The notes under the pieces: model-generated
Database searches by the model: none
What the model was told of the DNA's origin: nothing
Seen by the model: the letters and a program-made list of their open reading frames with translations, nothing else
Made by a program: the position numbers and the translations under genes
In this document: positions 1 through 8,582 of the stretch, piece by piece
Layout: each line of letters begins with the position of its first letter
Position numbering within the stretch: position 1 is the first letter of the stretch
Source: Yoonia sp. R2331
GTDB taxonomy: Bacteria > Pseudomonadota > Alphaproteobacteria > Rhodobacterales > Rhodobacteraceae
DNA length: 64,000 bases
Reading direction: 5' to 3'
Assembly (NCBI RefSeq): GCF_041103235.1
Contig: NZ_JBGCUN010000001.1
Coordinates: 1,488,001 to 1,552,000 of the forward strand

Positions 1-886
1 CGGACCGGACCGGCTTGCTGGCATATTCACTCAGGTAAATCGCGGCGAAAAGCCCGATGGGCACTGCCACCAAAAGCGCGATGAATGAGATATATAACGT
101 GCCCCACAGCAAAGGTAGGATGCCCAGCTCTGACCCGCCGCCACGGCCCGAAAAGCTTGGGTTCCAACTCAGCGAGAAAAAGAACTCGGACGCCGGGTAA
201 AGGCGGAAAAACTCGAAAGTATTGAAGATCAGCGATAGCACGATGCCCAGCGTCGTCAGGATCGCGATCGAGGCGGCTGCGATAAGCACCATCAGGATGC
301 CGCGTTCGACCACATTGCGGGCGCGGAACGTCGGCGTCGTCATCAGATAGGCAATGATAAGTCCGGCCAATGAGGTCCCGAACACCACGATGGTCTTGAT
401 CAGGTTCCCCGTCCCCGCCATCTCGCGGTATCGTTGGGCGGCCCCGAATGTGTCAGCGGTCACGTCAGATCCCAGCGCCACGCCGACCTCTGCCAGACGC
501 GCGCGCAGGTCCGTGAAATCGGCACCCAGACCACTTACGTCTTCTGCGCGCATGGCACCTTGGGCGACAGCAACATCCAGACCTTCGGCAACCCGGCGGA
601 CATCCGACATGATCAGGCTGAGTGTGCCGCCCTCGTCGATGGCGCTTTGCGGGATCATGCCCGACACGCTGCTATTGATGATCAAAGGCTGCACGATCAA
701 CCAGACAAATAGCACCAGCATGGCGGGCACAACCGCATTTAGCCCAACATTTGCACCATAATAGAGCGGTAAGGAATGCAGCTTGCGGCGATCACCGCCA
801 GCGACCTGCATCGCACGGGCCCGGCCCAGAACGTAGCCGACCACGCCCAGCGACAGCACGATCAACACGAGTATCAGATTTGACAT
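1..886 (-). CDS. pstC: Phosphate ABC transporter permease PstC (partial)
   Basis: This is the N-terminal ~295 codons of the inner-membrane permease that, with PstA and the ATPase PstB, imports phosphate delivered by PstS. The start ATG is at 886-884 and the frame is open to the left edge, so the C-terminal half with the ATPase-contacting loop lies outside the window. Hydrophobic segments lie near residues 1-20, 50-70, 165-185, 197-228 and 258-286. The stretch between the second and third (about 70-165) is a long soluble region, seen in Rhodobacterales PstC and longer than in E. coli. It follows pstS on the same strand and is presumably part of the Pho regulon. Family assignment is confident from the pattern and from the pstS neighbour. 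Confidence 0.88.
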   Translation of the reverse strand, partial: MSNLILVLIVLSLGVVGYVLGRARAMQVAGGDRRKLHSLPLYYGANVGLNAVVPAMLVLFVWLIVQPLIINSSVSGMIPQSAIDEGGTLSLIMSDVRRVAEGLDVAVAQGAMRAEDVSGLGADFTDLRARLAEVGVALGSDVTADTFGAAQRYREMAGTGNLIKTIVVFGTSLAGLIIAYLMTTPTFRARNVVERGILMVLIAAASIAILTTLGIVLSLIFNTFEFFRLYPASEFFFSLSWNPSFSGRGGGSELGILPLLWGTLYISFIALLVAVPIGLFAAIYLSEYASKPVRS

Positions 887-1011
887 GGGGTCCCCACCAG
901 TCCGTTTCGGTGCCCTTATAGGGCGTCAGAAGGCAAATGTACGTGGATCAATGCACATTACGCCGGGGTGACCCGGGCGCGTGTCCCGGATCACCAATTT
1001 TTCGCAGCGGC

Positions 1012-2046
1012 TTAATTGCTCAGCGTTGTTTCTTCCATGACCGTCGTTTGCACGTCGATCAATGCGGGGTCAGACACCAAACCATAGGCAGACAGCGGAC
1101 CGTCGGGGCCAGCAACTTCGTCAGAGACGAAGAACTCTGCGTATTCCTTCAAGCCCGGGATCACACCAATGTGCGCGGCCTTGATGTAGAAATAAAGTGG
1201 GCGCGAAACAGGATAATCGCCAGTCGAAATGGTCTCGGTTGTGGGTTCAACACCGGACATGGTCGCGACCTTCAGCTTGTCGGTGTTGTTCTCATAAAAC
1301 GCCAGACCGAACACGCCGATGCCGTTTGCGTTGGCGTCAATACGGGCCAGCGTTTCGGTGTAGTCGCCGTCGATGTCGACCGCACGGCCGTCGCCACGCA
1401 CAGCCAGGCATGCGTCTTCGGCGTCGTCCTCAGACATGCCAGCTTCGATCATGGCTTCAAATGCGCCGGTGGCTTCACAGCCCGCAGCCACAACCTTTTC
1501 CTCGAACACTTCACGTGTGCCGTGCTTGGTGCCGGGGATGAAGGCCAGGATTTCTTCGCTCGGCAGATCGGCGTTGAAGTCGCTCCACAGGGTATGTGGG
1601 TTGTCGACCAGCTCACCGTCGACCAGCACCTTGGGGGCCAGCGCGTTGAAGATGTCGGCAGGCTCAAACGCGGTGTAGTCCGGGCCGTTCAGCTGGCTGG
1701 CAAAAACGATCCCGTCATAACCGATGCGCACTTCGATGATGTCGGTCACACCGTTCTCGGCACAGGCAGCGACTTCTTTTTCGCGAATTGCGCGAGATGC
1801 GTTTGCGATGTCGATTGTGTTTTCGCCCACACCTTCACAAAACCGCTTCAGCCCGGCAGATGAACCGCCTGATTCAACAACAGGTGTTGGGAATTCAAAG
1901 TTTTCGCCAAAGGCCTCCGCGACGATTGATGCATAGGGCAGAACTGTGGAAGAACCGGCAACTTGCACGTTGTCACGTGCGGCAGCGGTGGTTGCGGTAA
2001 GGGCCGTAATCGCCAGCGTAGAGGCGGTCAGCTTCATGATCGACAT
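1012..2046 (-). CDS. pstS: Phosphate ABC transporter substrate-binding protein PstS
   Basis: Periplasmic phosphate-binding protein (344 aa) that feeds PstC/PstA. The start at 2046 is chosen because AGGAGA lies 5 nt upstream of this ATG; an upstream in-frame ATG at 2070 lacks such a site. A signal peptide ends near ATTAAA, about residue 23. The ligand loops typical of the family follow: GSSTVLPY (about residues 30-37), then ESGGSSAG and IANASRAI, which normally hydrogen-bond the phosphate. pstC follows on the same strand, and a Pho-box array sits about 80 bp upstream, so induction by PhoB under phosphate limitation is a strong inference. Nothing odd in length or composition. Confidence 0.95.
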   Translation of the reverse strand: MSIMKLTASTLAITALTATTAAARDNVQVAGSSTVLPYASIVAEAFGENFEFPTPVVESGGSSAGLKRFCEGVGENTIDIANASRAIREKEVAACAENGVTDIIEVRIGYDGIVFASQLNGPDYTAFEPADIFNALAPKVLVDGELVDNPHTLWSDFNADLPSEEILAFIPGTKHGTREVFEEKVVAAGCEATGAFEAMIEAGMSEDDAEDACLAVRGDGRAVDIDGDYTETLARIDANANGIGVFGLAFYENNTDKLKVATMSGVEPTTETISTGDYPVSRPLYFYIKAAHIGVIPGLKEYAEFFVSDEVAGPDGPLSAYGLVSDPALIDVQTTVMEETTLSN

Positions 2047-2126
2047 GGGTGTCTCCTGTTTGTCAAACATCCGGTCCGGGCGAGCGCCGGTTCCGTTGCC
2101 TGCGATCTAGGTTTGGCTGACAAAGC

Positions 2127-2159
2127 TTTTGTGACGCTTTTGTAAAAGTTTTATGACAG
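2127..2159 (-). promoter_or_regulatory. Pho-box array upstream of pstS
   Basis: On the minus strand three 11-bp units lie end to end: CTGTCATAAAA, CTTTTACAAAA and GCGTCACAAAA. The PhoB consensus is two CTGTCAY half-sites separated by 4 AT-rich bases, i.e. an 11-bp period, and these units match it at 7, 5 and 5 of 7 positions. A further TTTGTCA lies just beyond, slightly out of phase. The array ends about 80 bp before the pstS start, a usual distance for a PhoB-activated promoter. It also overlaps the far 5' flank of the divergent SGNH hydrolase gene. Confidence 0.8.
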
Positions 2160-2230
2160 GACGGCGGATATGCCCTGTCGTTGCGTCACCCCCCATAAAC
2201 CTTGTGGTGGTCATCTGCTATAAAAGTGCC

Positions 2231-2980
2231 ATGCCAGATACGCCGTCCCGTCGCCTTGCAGCACTTGCCTTGATGCCGCTGATCGCGCCGCAGGGTGTTT
2301 ACGTCAAATTCCGCGCCGCCCAATTGCAAGAGGCAGCAGGCCCACGTGCGGGTGAAATAGGCGTAGGCACGCCGCTTCGGGTCTTGATACTGGGCGATTC
2401 GTCAGCGGCAGGCGTCGGCGTGGCAACACAAGATCAAGCACTTGCAGGACAGTTTGTCGCATCTTTGGCGCCGCAATTCACTGTCAATTGGTGGCTTCAG
2501 GCCCGCTGCGGGGCAACCACAGCGAGTACAATCAACATGTTGGCCGAGGTGCCACAGGGCATATTTGATGTCGCCTTGATTGGTCTTGGCGTGAACGACG
2601 TCAAGAACGGTCACAGTCTGCCCCGCTACCTGCGCCGGACCGGACAACTTTATGATCGCCTGACCGCTGACTTCGGCGTCCGGCTGATCTGCGCGTCAGG
2701 CATGCCGCCGGTACAGGATTTCCCACTTTTGCCCAATCCCTTGCGGTGGGCATTGCACGCCCGCGCGCAGGTCTTTGACGCGGCACACCGTGACCTGATC
2801 GCAGAGCGCCCGAACTGCCGCTACTTGCAAGGCCCGACGCAGCTTGATCCCGCTGACATGTCAGCCGATGGCTTTCACCCCGGCCCTGCGGTCTATGCCG
2901 AATGGGGTCAGCTGGCGGCCGATCTGGTCAAGCGTCACTGGCCGGATCATCAGGGGGAAACGCAGGCAGTGTCACCGTGA
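2231..2980 (+). CDS. SGNH/GDSL-type esterase
   Basis: A 249-aa hydrolase of the SGNH fold, probably an esterase or deacylase with unknown substrate. The catalytic blocks are visible: GDSSAAGVG (Ser about 57), GVNDVKNG (Asn about 122, oxyanion hole) and DGFHP (Asp about 213, His about 216). The start at 2231 is preferred to the ATG at 2153, which lies inside the Pho-box array and would add an uncharacteristic leader. The first 20 residues are moderately hydrophobic but no clear cleavage site follows. It interrupts the phoR-pstS block on the opposite strand, and its last 53 bp overlap the 3' end of phoR. Pho control from the shared upstream region is possible but unproven. Confidence 0.85.
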   Translation: MPDTPSRRLAALALMPLIAPQGVYVKFRAAQLQEAAGPRAGEIGVGTPLRVLILGDSSAAGVGVATQDQALAGQFVASLAPQFTVNWWLQARCGATTASTINMLAEVPQGIFDVALIGLGVNDVKNGHSLPRYLRRTGQLYDRLTADFGVRLICASGMPPVQDFPLLPNPLRWALHARAQVFDAAHRDLIAERPNCRYLQGPTQLDPADMSADGFHPGPAVYAEWGQLAADLVKRHWPDHQGETQAVSP

Positions 2981-3983
2981 TCGTGGTGCCGCCTTCTTTG
3001 CCGCTCTCAATCATCAAGCGACCGCGATGTCGGTTAACGATATGCTTGACGATTGCCAGCCCCAGCCCAGTGCCGCCGACCTCACGGCTGCGATGCGAAT
3101 CTACCCTGTAAAACCGCTCTGTCAGGCGCGGAATGTGATGTGCGGCGATCCCCTCGCCGTCATTGTGCACAGCAAGCTGTAACCCGTCATGACGCAGGGC
3201 CTGCTGATAGCTGATTTTACTCAAGCTGATCCGCACCTGCCCTCCCTCAACGCCGTATTTTGCCGCATTTTCGAGAAGATTGCCGATCACTTGGCGGATT
3301 TGTCCAGCATCCCCCGGCACCGCGGCGCCACCGCTGTCATCAATCAGCTTGGCCTGCCCGCCCGCGGTGGTGATGATCGGGTCCAGCTCGGCAAGTGCGG
3401 TGCGGATCAAATCCCCGACGATCACCGGCTCATCAGGGCGCACCCGCTCGTTCTCTTCCACCCGACTTAGCGACAACAGATCACCGACCAGCCGCGTCAT
3501 CCGCGCGGTTTCCCGCGCCATAACGCCCAGGAAACGATCGCGCGCCTTGGGATCGTTCCGGGCCGGTCCCTGCAATGTCTCAATGAAACCGTTCAAGGCT
3601 GTCAGCGGCGTGCGCAATTCGTGGCTGACATTGGCAACAAAGTCGCGACGCAGCGCGCTGACCTCTTCTGCGGCTGTGCGATCTTCAAAGGTCAGCACAA
3701 CCTGCCCGCCAACCGGAGCGATATGCACAAGATAGGTGGTGTCGCGCTGTCCGTCGCGGCTTAGAAACCGACCTTTGCCAGCCACGCCGCTGCGCAAGGT
3801 GCTTTCCACGGACTCAATCAGCAACGGCTGGCGTACAGCGGTGATAAAGTGCCGTCCGACAAGGCCAGACCCCAGCAGTCCAACGCATGCGCGATTCGTC
3901 GCAGTCACCCGCCCGTCCCTGTCAATTGACAGCATCGGCAGCGGTACGGCTTCAAGCAATGCGACAGTTTCGCTCTCGGTCAC
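2928..3983 (-). CDS. phoR: Phosphate-regulon sensor histidine kinase PhoR
   Basis: Sensor kinase (351 aa with a GTG start) expected to phosphorylate PhoB. An N-terminal PAS domain (about residues 10-75) precedes a dimerisation/phosphoacceptor segment NVSHELRTPL (His about 121). The ATPase domain follows, with N box NLLENAAKYG, G1 GEGIAAHHIPRLTERFYRVD and G2 GGTGLGLAIVKH. No transmembrane helix is present, so it is cytosolic or peripherally associated, unlike E. coli PhoR. The GTG at 3983-3981 is chosen because AAGGGGGG lies 8 nt upstream; an ATG at 4082 would add a poorly conserved-looking leader. Proximity to pstS/pstC supports the name. The 3' end overlaps the convergent SGNH hydrolase by 53 bp. 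Confidence 0.88.
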   Translation of the reverse strand: MTESETVALLEAVPLPMLSIDRDGRVTATNRACVGLLGSGLVGRHFITAVRQPLLIESVESTLRSGVAGKGRFLSRDGQRDTTYLVHIAPVGGQVVLTFEDRTAAEEVSALRRDFVANVSHELRTPLTALNGFIETLQGPARNDPKARDRFLGVMARETARMTRLVGDLLSLSRVEENERVRPDEPVIVGDLIRTALAELDPIITTAGGQAKLIDDSGGAAVPGDAGQIRQVIGNLLENAAKYGVEGGQVRISLSKISYQQALRHDGLQLAVHNDGEGIAAHHIPRLTERFYRVDSHRSREVGGTGLGLAIVKHIVNRHRGRLMIESGKEGGTTITVTLPAFPPDDPASDA

Positions 3984-4124
3984 AGGATTGACCCCCCTTG
4001 AATGCAACCAAAACGTGCAGAACTGATTGTTCAGAACACCATGGAATACCAAAGCTTTATGTTGTGTGGTCCGCTGAAACAATCATAACCTGAGGTGCGA
4101 CTCTCCGCAGAACGATAAGGATTC

Positions 4125-4508
4125 ATGGTGGTACCCTTTACGCCTTTTTCGGCCAATGGGGATGGGCGTGAGCCCATCACATTGATCTTAGGCGATATGC
4201 AGCGCTGGTTGGCCCGCGACGCGGCGCTACCGGTTCTGGATGGGCTAAGCTTTGCAGATGTCACCGACCTTGATGCCGCCCTTTTGTTGCGGTTGAACCC
4301 TGACATCGTGATGTCTCCGCTTGTGGTCCGCGACACCGATGCGGTCGAGATTGCCCGCATATTGGGCGATTTGCACTATGCGGGGCGTTACCGCGTGGTG
4401 TCAGAAGAAATCCCAAATGACACAGTTATCCGGGCAGAGGTTTCAGCCGTGGCACCTGACCTCGACTTTGCGGTTGTGGCACTGCCAGAGCACTTGTTCG
4501 GGCCTTAG
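4125..4508 (+). CDS. Conserved-looking hypothetical protein (127 aa)
   Basis: I do not recognise this 127-residue protein. It is soluble, acidic and free of cysteines and membrane segments. The segments GDMQRWLARDAALPVLDGLSFADVT and LLRLNPDIVMSPLVVRDTDA suggest a small alpha/beta fold, reminiscent of a receiver-like or Rossmann-like core, but no catalytic motif stands out. The start ATG follows AAGG at 4-5 nt. Codon usage is like its neighbours, and it lies divergent to phoR and convergent with the trans-sulfuration gene, whose stop codon interleaves with its own (TTAG at 4505-4508). It is probably real because it has clean coding composition and a ribosome-binding site. Confidence 0.65.
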   Translation: MVVPFTPFSANGDGREPITLILGDMQRWLARDAALPVLDGLSFADVTDLDAALLLRLNPDIVMSPLVVRDTDAVEIARILGDLHYAGRYRVVSEEIPNDTVIRAEVSAVAPDLDFAVVALPEHLFGP

Positions 4509-5680
4509 GCCGTCGCCTTGGCGACCGCCGCGCTCAACTCAGCCTGCAACATCGCCACATCCTCAACCCCGACCGAGACCCGGAAGAAACCTTCGCTGAT
4601 CCCAAGCGCTGCACGCCCTTCGGGTGTCAGTCCCCGGTGTGACGATGATGCAGGGTGCGACAGCGTCGTACCAATATCCCCCAGCGTGGGGGCAAATGCG
4701 ATGTCCGGAGCTGCACGGGTCAGCGCATTGGCCGCATCGCGCCCGCCGTTCAGCTCAAACGACAGCATATGGCCCCCTTGCCCGCCCAACAGTGAAACAG
4801 CCCGGTTGTGGTCGGGATGATCTGGCCGTGTCGGGTAGATCACCCGTTTTACGCCCGGCATTTCGGCCAGCGCGTCCGCCAGATCGCTGGCGTTTTGCTG
4901 CGCCCGATCAAACCGCAGATCAAAGGAATGCAGACCCCGTTCAGCCAGCCAGCAGTCAAACGGGCTGGGCGTCAGGCCCCATGTCACGTTGGCGTCATTG
5001 ATCGCCGTCGCCAGCGCCGGATCGCGCGCCGCAACATAGCCCAGCGTGGCATCGGAATGTCCTGCGAGCAGCTTGGTCACCGAATGGATCACAACGTCGG
5101 CCCCGTGATCCAACGGGCGATAGCTGCGTGGCGTGGTAAAGGTGTTGTCGACCGCCAGCAGAATGCCGCGGTCTCTTGCCAAAGCGGCGATCCCGTCCAT
5201 ATCCGCCACGCGGATCGTGGGATTGCTGACCACCTCAACGAGGATAAGCTTTGTGTTGGGCCGAATCGCGTCGGCCATCGCATCCACATCCGTGGGGTCC
5301 GCCAGCGTCGTCTCAATCCCCATCCGCGGCAGATCCTGCGTCATCAGCCGCAAGCTCCGCCCATAAAGCTGATCACCACCCACCACGTGATCGCCCGCCT
5401 TCAAGCAGCCCAGAAAGACAGCGCCAATTGCCGACATCCCCGACCCGGTAATGATACCACCGGTGGCCCCCTCAAGCATGTCAATCTTGGCAGCCAGCAC
5501 GCTGGCATTGGGGTGCCCCTCGCGGGCATAGGTAAACCCAGACCCATCCGCATATTGCGCATCCAACGCATCAGGATCAGGCGAGGCATAGACGACCGAA
5601 GGCTGCAATGGCGTCACCACGGGCCGAGAGGTCGACGTGGGCCAGTCGGTCCGACGAACGAGGGATGTGGGCGGTTTCAT
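4505..5680 (-). CDS. PLP-dependent trans-sulfuration enzyme (Cys/Met metabolism family)
   Basis: A 391-aa enzyme of the cystathionine gamma-synthase/beta-lyase/methionine gamma-lyase family (fold type I PLP). The pyridoxal lysine is K203 in SVTKLLAGHSD. D178 in AVDNTFTTP contacts the PLP ring nitrogen, and Y105 in GGDQLYG is the usual stacking tyrosine. The start at 5680 has AGAAGG upstream and leaves 1 bp after the upstream stop; an extended frame to 5770 runs inside the previous gene. The subfamily cannot be fixed by eye: synthase, lyase or O-acylhomoserine sulfhydrylase all remain possible. It ends the run yicC-gmk-gamma-carbonic anhydrase-this gene and is probably co-transcribed. Confidence 0.88.
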   Translation of the reverse strand: MKPPTSLVRRTDWPTSTSRPVVTPLQPSVVYASPDPDALDAQYADGSGFTYAREGHPNASVLAAKIDMLEGATGGIITGSGMSAIGAVFLGCLKAGDHVVGGDQLYGRSLRLMTQDLPRMGIETTLADPTDVDAMADAIRPNTKLILVEVVSNPTIRVADMDGIAALARDRGILLAVDNTFTTPRSYRPLDHGADVVIHSVTKLLAGHSDATLGYVAARDPALATAINDANVTWGLTPSPFDCWLAERGLHSFDLRFDRAQQNASDLADALAEMPGVKRVIYPTRPDHPDHNRAVSLLGGQGGHMLSFELNGGRDAANALTRAAPDIAFAPTLGDIGTTLSHPASSSHRGLTPEGRAALGISEGFFRVSVGVEDVAMLQAELSAAVAKATA

Positions 5681-5681
5681 C

Positions 5682-6203
5682 TTAGACCTTCTGCAAGTCC
5701 CGCGCGAACCGCGCGGCGTTTTCCTGATAATGCAGCGCCGACAGGCGCAGCCCGTCAATCGCTGCGGCATCCAGTGTGCGCACCACCTTGCCCGGCATCC
5801 CCATCACAAGGCTGCCCGGGGGGATCTCTTTGCCTTCAGGGATCAGCGCGCCCGCGCCGATCAAACAGTTCTCTCCGATCACTGCGCCATTCAGCACCGT
5901 GGCCCCCATCCCGATCAGCGCGTTGTCGCCAATGATGCAACCATGCAGCATCGCCTTGTGCCCGATTGTGCAGCCTGCGCCGATGGTCAACGGGAACCCC
6001 ATGTCGGTATGCAGCACACAGTTTTCCTGCACATTGCTGCCCGCTCCGACAGTGATCATCTCGTTGTCGCCGCGCAGCGTGCTGCCAAACCAGATGCTGG
6101 CCTTTGCCGCTACGGTAACTCGGCCAATCACATAGCATCCGGGCGCGATCCAGGCATCCTCTGCCACGATCGGGGTGGCGTCTCCCAGCGCATAAAGGCT
6201 CAT
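5682..6203 (-). CDS. Gamma-class carbonic anhydrase-like protein
   Basis: A 173-aa left-handed beta-helix protein built of hexapeptide repeats (e.g. [41 protein letters not shown]). Histidines in CVLHTD, TIGHK and MLHGC are the usual metal ligands of the gamma carbonic anhydrase/PaaY/YrdA group. These proteins are trimeric and cytosolic; many have weak or no demonstrated carbonic anhydrase activity. The length is typical. The start overlaps the gmk stop in ATGA, indicating translational coupling, and the downstream trans-sulfuration gene begins 1 bp after its stop. Specific function within this operon is unclear. Confidence 0.88.
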   Translation of the reverse strand: MSLYALGDATPIVAEDAWIAPGCYVIGRVTVAAKASIWFGSTLRGDNEMITVGAGSNVQENCVLHTDMGFPLTIGAGCTIGHKAMLHGCIIGDNALIGMGATVLNGAVIGENCLIGAGALIPEGKEIPPGSLVMGMPGKVVRTLDAAAIDGLRLSALHYQENAARFARDLQKV

Positions 6204-6841
6204 GTCGGGTCCTCAAATTCGTTCTGCAACTGCCGCACAACATCCAAGAGCATTGGCTGCTGCGCGCTCTTCATGCGCTCAGCCTCAATGATGGTCTTCA
6301 GCCGCGCCTCAGTCTGGTCCAGATCGTCATTCACCAGCACATAATCATAGCCGTCCCAATGGCTGATTTCGTCCCAGCTTTTCTGCATGCGAGCGTCAAT
6401 CACTTCTGCGCTGTCCTGCCCGCGCGCCTCCAGCCTGCGGCGCAGCTCTGTGATGGACGGTGGCAGAATGAAGATCGACAGAACATTATCCTGCAGGGCC
6501 GACCGCCCGATCTGCTGCGCCCCCTGCCAGTCAATGTCGAAAAGCACATCGCGCCCGTCTTCAATGGCTTCTTGGACTGGTTTGATGGGCGAGCCATAGT
6601 AGTTCCCGAAAACCCGCGCATGTTCCAGCATCTCACCGTTTTTCACCTGTTCCTGAAAGTCATCGGTGCTGGTAAAGAAATAGTGCTGGCCATCCACCTC
6701 ACCCGCGCGTGGTGCGCGTGTGGTGGCCGAGACCGAAAACCGCAGCGTGTCGTCCCAGGCCATCAGACGTTGCGCCAGTGTCGATTTCCCGGCACCCGAG
6801 GGCGAAGACAAGATGATCAAAAGGCCGCGGCGCTTCGACAT
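6200..6841 (-). CDS. gmk: Guanylate kinase
   Basis: Essential 213-aa nucleotide kinase converting GMP and ATP to GDP and ADP. The P-loop [10 protein letters not shown] lies near residues 12-21. The GMP-binding region follows with [21 protein letters not shown], and the lid/catalytic segment is represented by [11 protein letters not shown]. The start MSKRRG at 6841 is preferred over an upstream ATG at 6856 because it sits 4 bp after the yicC stop and matches the usual N-terminus. The order yicC-gmk is widely conserved in proteobacteria. The 3' end overlaps the next gene by 4 nt. Confidence 0.96.
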   Translation of the reverse strand: MSKRRGLLIILSSPSGAGKSTLAQRLMAWDDTLRFSVSATTRAPRAGEVDGQHYFFTSTDDFQEQVKNGEMLEHARVFGNYYGSPIKPVQEAIEDGRDVLFDIDWQGAQQIGRSALQDNVLSIFILPPSITELRRRLEARGQDSAEVIDARMQKSWDEISHWDGYDYVLVNDDLDQTEARLKTIIEAERMKSAQQPMLLDVVRQLQNEFEDPT

Positions 6842-6845
6842 GGGG

Positions 6846-7736
6846 CTACTCCACATTCTGAACTTGTTCGCGCATCTGATCGATCACCACCTTAAGGTCC
6901 AGACCGATCTTGGTCAGCGCAGCATTCTGCGACTTTGAACACAAGGTGTTTGCCTCGCGGTTAAATTCCTGTGCAAGAAAGTCCAGTTTGCGGCCCGTAG
7001 GTGCGCTTGCCGCGACCATCGCGCGGGCCGCTGTGACATGAGCGCGCAGCCTGTCGATTTCTTCGGTGATGTCCTGCTTGGCGGCAATCATCGCAAGCTC
7101 CTGCGCGATGCGCTGTTCGTCCACCTCTGCCACATCCTCCAGCACCCACGCCAGCGAGTCCTTCAACGCCTGTGCGGCCTGTGGCCGGCGGGCTTCTGCG
7201 GCGGCAGCAGCATCATCGACAAGGCTGCCGATCTCGTTGATCTGCCCCAGCAACACCTCTTCCAATGCAGCACCTTCTTGCGCCCGCATGGCCGTAAAGT
7301 CTGCCAACAACGGGGCCACGTCCGCGCTCAGCGCTGCGACCAACCCCTTGGTGTCCTGTTCCTGCGGTTCGGCTGTGACCACGCCGCGTGTATTCAGCAC
7401 ATCGGCCGCGGTCGGTTGACCCAATGTGACACCCATGGCAAAGGCACGTTCCTGCACCTGATCCAGCGCGCCAAGAACCCGGTCTAGCTGCGCAGTATCC
7501 AGCGCCAGCGGTTGCGCAGCCTCATCGCGCTGCAAACGCAATGACAGGCTGATGTTGCCGCGGGTCAGTGTGTCCTTGATGACTGTGCGCACCGTCGCCT
7601 CTAACCCGTCCAGCCCCTCTGGCAGGCGCAACCGCAGATCAAGCCCGCGCGCATTCACACCGCGCATTTCCCATACCCAACTGACGGCATCGTGGTTTCC
7701 GGTGCGGCTGGCATAGGCGGTCATGGATCGGATCAT
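6846..7736 (-). CDS. yicC: YicC family endoribonuclease-like protein
   Basis: A 296-aa protein of the YicC/YloC family. The N-terminal YicC domain begins with [11 protein letters not shown], which is the family hallmark and fixes the start at 7736. The C-terminal DUF1732 domain holds the conserved [10 protein letters not shown] and [22 protein letters not shown] segments. E. coli YicC has been reported to act as an endoribonuclease affecting small-RNA turnover; whether that holds here is inference. It is the first gene of a minus-strand run with gmk 4 bp downstream. Confidence 0.94.
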   Translation of the reverse strand: MIRSMTAYASRTGNHDAVSWVWEMRGVNARGLDLRLRLPEGLDGLEATVRTVIKDTLTRGNISLSLRLQRDEAAQPLALDTAQLDRVLGALDQVQERAFAMGVTLGQPTAADVLNTRGVVTAEPQEQDTKGLVAALSADVAPLLADFTAMRAQEGAALEEVLLGQINEIGSLVDDAAAAAEARRPQAAQALKDSLAWVLEDVAEVDEQRIAQELAMIAAKQDITEEIDRLRAHVTAARAMVAASAPTGRKLDFLAQEFNREANTLCSKSQNAALTKIGLDLKVVIDQMREQVQNVE

Positions 7737-7829
7737 CGAGCGGCTTCCTTTGGGCGATATCTCGCGCGCACCTAAGGGCAAATCACCTTCCGGGGCAAGG
7801 GCTGCACCCGGCTGCAGGGCGTTAACCTT

Positions 7830-7881
7830 TTAAGACTTTGTTAAGTGAAGTTATGTCAAAGTTGATTTAACGTCTTGGTAA
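7830..7881 (+). promoter_or_regulatory. Two CtrA-like boxes upstream of the PAS gene
   Basis: Positions 7830-7844 read TTAA-N7-TTAA exactly, and 7867-7881 read TTAA-N7-GTAA, one mismatch from the same motif. TTAA-N7-TTAA is the binding site of the alphaproteobacterial response regulator CtrA. Both boxes lie 40-90 bp upstream of the PAS protein start and in the divergent region with yicC. The match is visible in the sequence; actual CtrA control is inference. Confidence 0.5.
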
Positions 7882-7921
7882 GCAATGGCCCCGAACGGGG
7901 CTCGAATAACAGGACCAAACG

Positions 7922-8566
7922 ATGAAGTTCATCCGCGCCTTTGACGCAGCCCATGTGGCCACCACCCGCCTTGCGCCGCAAGAGGCGCAGATATTGATGA
8001 CGCTGGAACAGGACTGGCGCACAATAACCGCTCAACCGGGCGCTGAATCCCGGTTTGATCCCGCGCTGCTGGATTCCGCCCTTCCTTATGCGTTCATGCT
8101 GGAACGGACCGCGCCGGGCGCCCTGCGCACGCGGGTGGCGGGTCAACGCCTGCACGAAATGCTGCGCATGGACCCGCGTGGCATGTCCTTTGGGGCATTC
8201 TTCACCGAAGGTGCGCGCGATACAGTGCTGCGATTGGCGGAACAGGCCTTTACCAGCCCCGCTGTCGTCAGCATCCCGCTTTTGGCGCAACGATCCTTTG
8301 GGCGCAAACCGCTCCGGGCCGAGGTTTTGTTGCTGCCGCTGCGCGATGCCAAAGGCCGCCTGACCCGCGTGATGGGCGCACTCGTGGTGTCCGGTCAAAC
8401 CGGGACGCGCGGGCTGCGCTTTGAACTGGCAAGTGATCAGCCAGTGCGCTGTGACCAGATGGATACGCCCTACCCTGATCGCCGCGCGCGGCGCAGTGAG
8501 GTGGCATATGCGCCCCCCGCCCGCACAGAAAAGCCCGCGTTGCGGCTGGTGGTCAACAACGGCTGA
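7922..8566 (+). CDS. PAS-domain protein (PAS_5/DUF1457 family)
   Basis: A 214-aa single-domain sensory protein of the alphaproteobacterial PAS_5 type. The core runs from about residue 25 to 165 with LPYAFMLERTAPGALRTRVAGQRLHEMLRMDPRGMSF and the later strand LRAEVLLLPLRDAKGRLTRVMGALVV, matching the typical WR-LxG-Y pattern of the family in divergent form. There is no output domain, membrane helix or catalytic motif, so it probably works by protein-protein contact. The C-terminal 40 residues are Arg/Pro-rich and likely flexible. Two CtrA-like boxes upstream hint at cell-cycle or motility control. It converges on the DAHP synthase gene with a 16-bp gap. Confidence 0.8.
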   Translation: MKFIRAFDAAHVATTRLAPQEAQILMTLEQDWRTITAQPGAESRFDPALLDSALPYAFMLERTAPGALRTRVAGQRLHEMLRMDPRGMSFGAFFTEGARDTVLRLAEQAFTSPAVVSIPLLAQRSFGRKPLRAEVLLLPLRDAKGRLTRVMGALVVSGQTGTRGLRFELASDQPVRCDQMDTPYPDRRARRSEVAYAPPARTEKPALRLVVNNG

Positions 8567-8582
8567 CCACCACAACCGTAGT

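Noticed and set aside
2153-2230. Upstream start for the SGNH hydrolase
   Set aside because: The ATG at 2153 falls inside the Pho-box array, and the added leader has no signal or domain character.
4808-5935. 375-residue plus-strand frame
   Set aside because: It is antisense to the trans-sulfuration and gamma-carbonic anhydrase genes, is Arg/Pro-rich and has no family motif.
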